NCBI GenBank assembly: GCA_016207765.1
Contig: JACQOY010000214.1
Coordinates: forward strand, 1 to 6,740
DNA length: 6,740 nucleotides
Direction: 5' to 3'
Origin: Deltaproteobacteria bacterium
GTDB taxonomy: Bacteria; UBA10199; SBBF01
Of this stretch, positions 5,292 through 6,740 are shown one piece after another (position 1 is the stretch's first letter; each line of letters opens with the position of its first letter). Made by a program: the position numbers and the translations under genes. The notes below the pieces were generated by a model that had not been told where the DNA came from, ran no database searches, and saw nothing but the letters and a program-made list of their open reading frames with translations.

Positions 5292-6101
5292 CTACCACCG
5301 ATAGTGGCGGATGTGCTCTCCCCGTCCGGCGATCTCGCTCATCGCCTTCATCCCGATCTCAAGATGAATGTCGGTAAAGCGCCGGAACACCTTTGAAGCC
5401 GACTTCTTGGTCTTGATCCCCTTCTTTTTTAACGGCAGGTCTGAGACCAAAAGAAGCGCCCCAATGGCAACCCGGCTGGCAAAACCCGAAACAAACAGGG
5501 CCGCGCACTCCATATCGATGGCGATGGCGCGTTCCGAGTAAAGCTGGTACTTGAATCGTTCATCGAATTCCCAAAAACGGTAGTCCGTTGTGTGGACAAC
5601 CCCCGTCCGGTAATCGAGCCCCTTTTCCACCAAAATCTGGCTGATGAATTTCTGAACTTTAAAGGTCGGCAGAGCGGGAACCTGGGAAGGCATAAAGTGA
5701 CGTGATGCCCCTTCGTCCCGAATCGCGGCAATCGGGAGAATAAAATCACCCAGTTTCAACGACCGATGGAGCCCTCCGCACATCCCCAAAAAGAGAACCG
5801 CCTTGGGCTCCACACCGGCCAAAAGTTCCATGATCAGCGCCGCCGTGGGAGATCCGATGCTGAAGTCGACAAGCGAAACATCGAGATCGGCGCTGTGACA
5901 AACTTGCATGACGGAACCCGAAAAAAACTTGGTCCCACCTCTCATTTTAAAGCGCTGGAGATAATGGTCGAAATTCGTGAGGATGATCTGTTTTCGAAAG
6001 GCCTTGATGGGACTCCCCGTGTACCGCTCCAGCATGTCGCGGGCAATGGCTTGTTTGGCCTTGTTTGTCTGTCCTTGATGGTTGGTGCGCGACTTGGTCA
6101 T
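5292..6101 (-). CDS. amn: AMP nucleosidase, short form
   Basis: This enzyme hydrolyses AMP to adenine and ribose 5-phosphate in the cytoplasm, adjusting adenylate pools. The 269 residues contain only the nucleoside-phosphorylase-like catalytic domain, about half the length of E. coli Amn, as in the short forms known from Bacteroidetes and others. Visible motifs are LFLGMCGGL (103-111, phosphate/ribose-side loop), GDFILPIAAIRDEGAS (118-133), RFWEFDE (175-181), IDMECAALF (195-203, with the Met-Glu pair that contacts ribose) and LLLVSDLP (216-223, Asp221 being the expected general acid). A basic N-terminus (about 1-22) precedes the fold. The start ATG overlaps the stop of the DnaJ-like gene as ATGA and has GAGGAGGAGG upstream. 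A different purine nucleosidase or phosphorylase is possible but less likely given the whole-length match. Confidence 0.88.
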   Translation of the reverse strand: MTKSRTNHQGQTNKAKQAIARDMLERYTGSPIKAFRKQIILTNFDHYLQRFKMRGGTKFFSGSVMQVCHSADLDVSLVDFSIGSPTAALIMELLAGVEPKAVLFLGMCGGLHRSLKLGDFILPIAAIRDEGASRHFMPSQVPALPTFKVQKFISQILVEKGLDYRTGVVHTTDYRFWEFDERFKYQLYSERAIAIDMECAALFVSGFASRVAIGALLLVSDLPLKKKGIKTKKSASKVFRRFTDIHLEIGMKAMSEIAGRGEHIRHYRW

Positions 6102-6740
6102 TTCATCCTCCTCCTCGGATCGTGCTCCTTGTTTTTCAAAAGGCCAAGTATTTCCCCCCTCGTTTTGGCATCAAGACTTTCGGGAAGATGGATCTGAAGC
6201 ACCACATACTGGTCCCCCTTGGCTCCGGTTTTCCTGTTTTCAACCCCTTTTCCCTTCAACCTCAACTTTTGGCCGCTTTGCGCTTCGGCAGGGATTTTCA
6301 TTTCCACCATGCCGTCGATCGTCGGCACCTTCACCCTTCCCCCTTCCAATGCCTCGGTCACCGTAATCGGCAGGTCCGCCTCAATATCATCGCCGTTCCG
6401 CCGAAACCAGGGGTGAGGGAGGATGCGCGGCTCGATATACATATCTCCCGGTTCGCCCCCCGCCACGCCCGGCTCCCCTTTACCGCCCAGCCGAATCTTC
6501 TGTCCCTCGGCAATGCCGGGGGGAATTTTGACCTTGAAATTCACCCCGTGGGTCAAACGAATATTTTTCTCGCATCCCTTGACGGCATCCAAAAAATCGA
6601 GATCGATTGAATAATGGAGGTCCTTTCCCTTTCTCGTTTGATTGGCCGTTCCAAAATCGGTTGCAAATCCGCGCCGCCGGCGTTTTGCACCGCCGGCCCC
6701 GCCAAGCCCGCCGAAGAGATCGCCGAAGATATCCCCCAGA
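6098..6740 (-). CDS. DnaJ/CbpA-type co-chaperone, class B, C-terminal part (5' end outside window)
   Basis: The frame runs in from the window edge (first full codon at 6739-6737) to TGA at 6100-6098, 213 residues. It opens with a Gly/Phe-rich segment (LGDIFGDLFGGLGG), then KRRRRG, then the first substrate-binding domain: GKDLHYSIDLDFLDAVKGCEKNI, VKIPPGIAEGQKIRLGGKGEPG, GDMYIEPRILPHPWFRRNGDDI. The second domain (LPITVTEALEGG, VEMKIPAEAQSGQKLRLKGKG, GDQYVVLQIHLP) follows. There is no CxxCxGxG zinc-finger region between the Gly/Phe segment and the C-terminal domains, so this is a class B protein like CbpA. The J-domain lies beyond the window. The family stimulates DnaK ATPase activity and delivers unfolded clients. 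The gene is probably the upstream partner of amn in a two-gene operon. Confidence 0.9.
   Translation of the reverse strand, partial: LGDIFGDLFGGLGGAGGAKRRRRGFATDFGTANQTRKGKDLHYSIDLDFLDAVKGCEKNIRLTHGVNFKVKIPPGIAEGQKIRLGGKGEPGVAGGEPGDMYIEPRILPHPWFRRNGDDIEADLPITVTEALEGGRVKVPTIDGMVEMKIPAEAQSGQKLRLKGKGVENRKTGAKGDQYVVLQIHLPESLDAKTRGEILGLLKNKEHDPRRRMK
6107..6116 (-). promoter_or_regulatory. Ribosome binding site of amn inside the DnaJ-like gene
   Basis: On the minus strand GAGGAGGAGG, which encodes part of the Arg-rich C-terminus of the co-chaperone, lies 5 bp before the amn ATG at 6101-6099. An ATG at 6106-6104 is in the co-chaperone frame (the codon before the last lysine) and does not open amn. 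Confidence 0.7.

Noticed and set aside
5294..5311. Hairpin CCAC-CGATA-GTGG as a terminator
   Set aside because: It lies within the last codons of amn, is only 4 bp long and has no T-tract on either side.
6098..6592. Short independent gene starting at the TTG at 6592 on the minus strand
   Set aside because: The same frame continues upstream to the window edge with DnaJ-type Gly/Phe and first-domain sequence, so this codon is an internal leucine.
5766..6610. Plus-strand open frames opposite amn and the DnaJ-like gene
   Set aside because: They are shadows of two genes with clear, full family motifs on the minus strand, and show no domain of their own.

Overview
The window is a gene-dense stretch of a bacterial chromosome of moderate GC content (a little over half GC by eye). 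Gene order, Shine-Dalgarno sites (GGAGG-like) and overlapping ATGA junctions are typical of a Gram-negative, free-living bacterium that uses molybdoenzymes. Several features recall environmental deltaproteobacterial, Nitrospirota or candidate-phylum genomes: an NnrS-family protein, a rubredoxin-less rubrerythrin-like protein, a short AMP nucleosidase, and palindromic and heptanucleotide repeats lying inside genes. I cannot assign a phylum from sequence alone.

Left part, + strand (1-2970): the end of a TauE/SafE membrane permease overlaps moeA by 4 bp. It is followed by moaD and then by one open reading frame that joins MoaE (large subunit of molybdopterin synthase) to MobA (molybdenum cofactor guanylyltransferase). 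These genes cover molybdopterin synthesis (MoaD + MoaE), molybdenum insertion (MoeA) and GMP attachment to form Mo-bis-MGD (MobA). moaA, moaC and mogA are not in the window.

Middle part, + strand (3022-4690): a ferritin-like di-iron protein overlaps by 41 bp a multi-pass NnrS-family membrane protein. The pair suggests handling of nitric oxide, peroxide or metal stress, often found near molybdenum-dependent nitrogen-oxide respiration. A separate gene (4771-5211) encodes a small secreted protein with two Tudor-knot-like domains and probably has its own promoter.

Right part, - strand (5292-6740): a class B DnaJ/CbpA-type co-chaperone, cut by the window edge, overlaps by 4 bp a short AMP nucleosidase gene. 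An 80-bp intergenic stretch with nested inverted repeats separates these from the convergent Tudor-knot gene.

The most unusual signals are repeats inside coding sequence. Two arrays of 7-bp tandem repeats (2320-2350 and 2363-2394) encode the MoaE-MobA linker. The unit is not a multiple of 3. Losing one unit of the first array, or gaining one of either array, brings a stop codon into frame, and MobA has no canonical start codon of its own. Copy number could therefore switch the MobA half on or off. A 28-bp perfect palindrome (209-236) is also read in frame through the permease gene.
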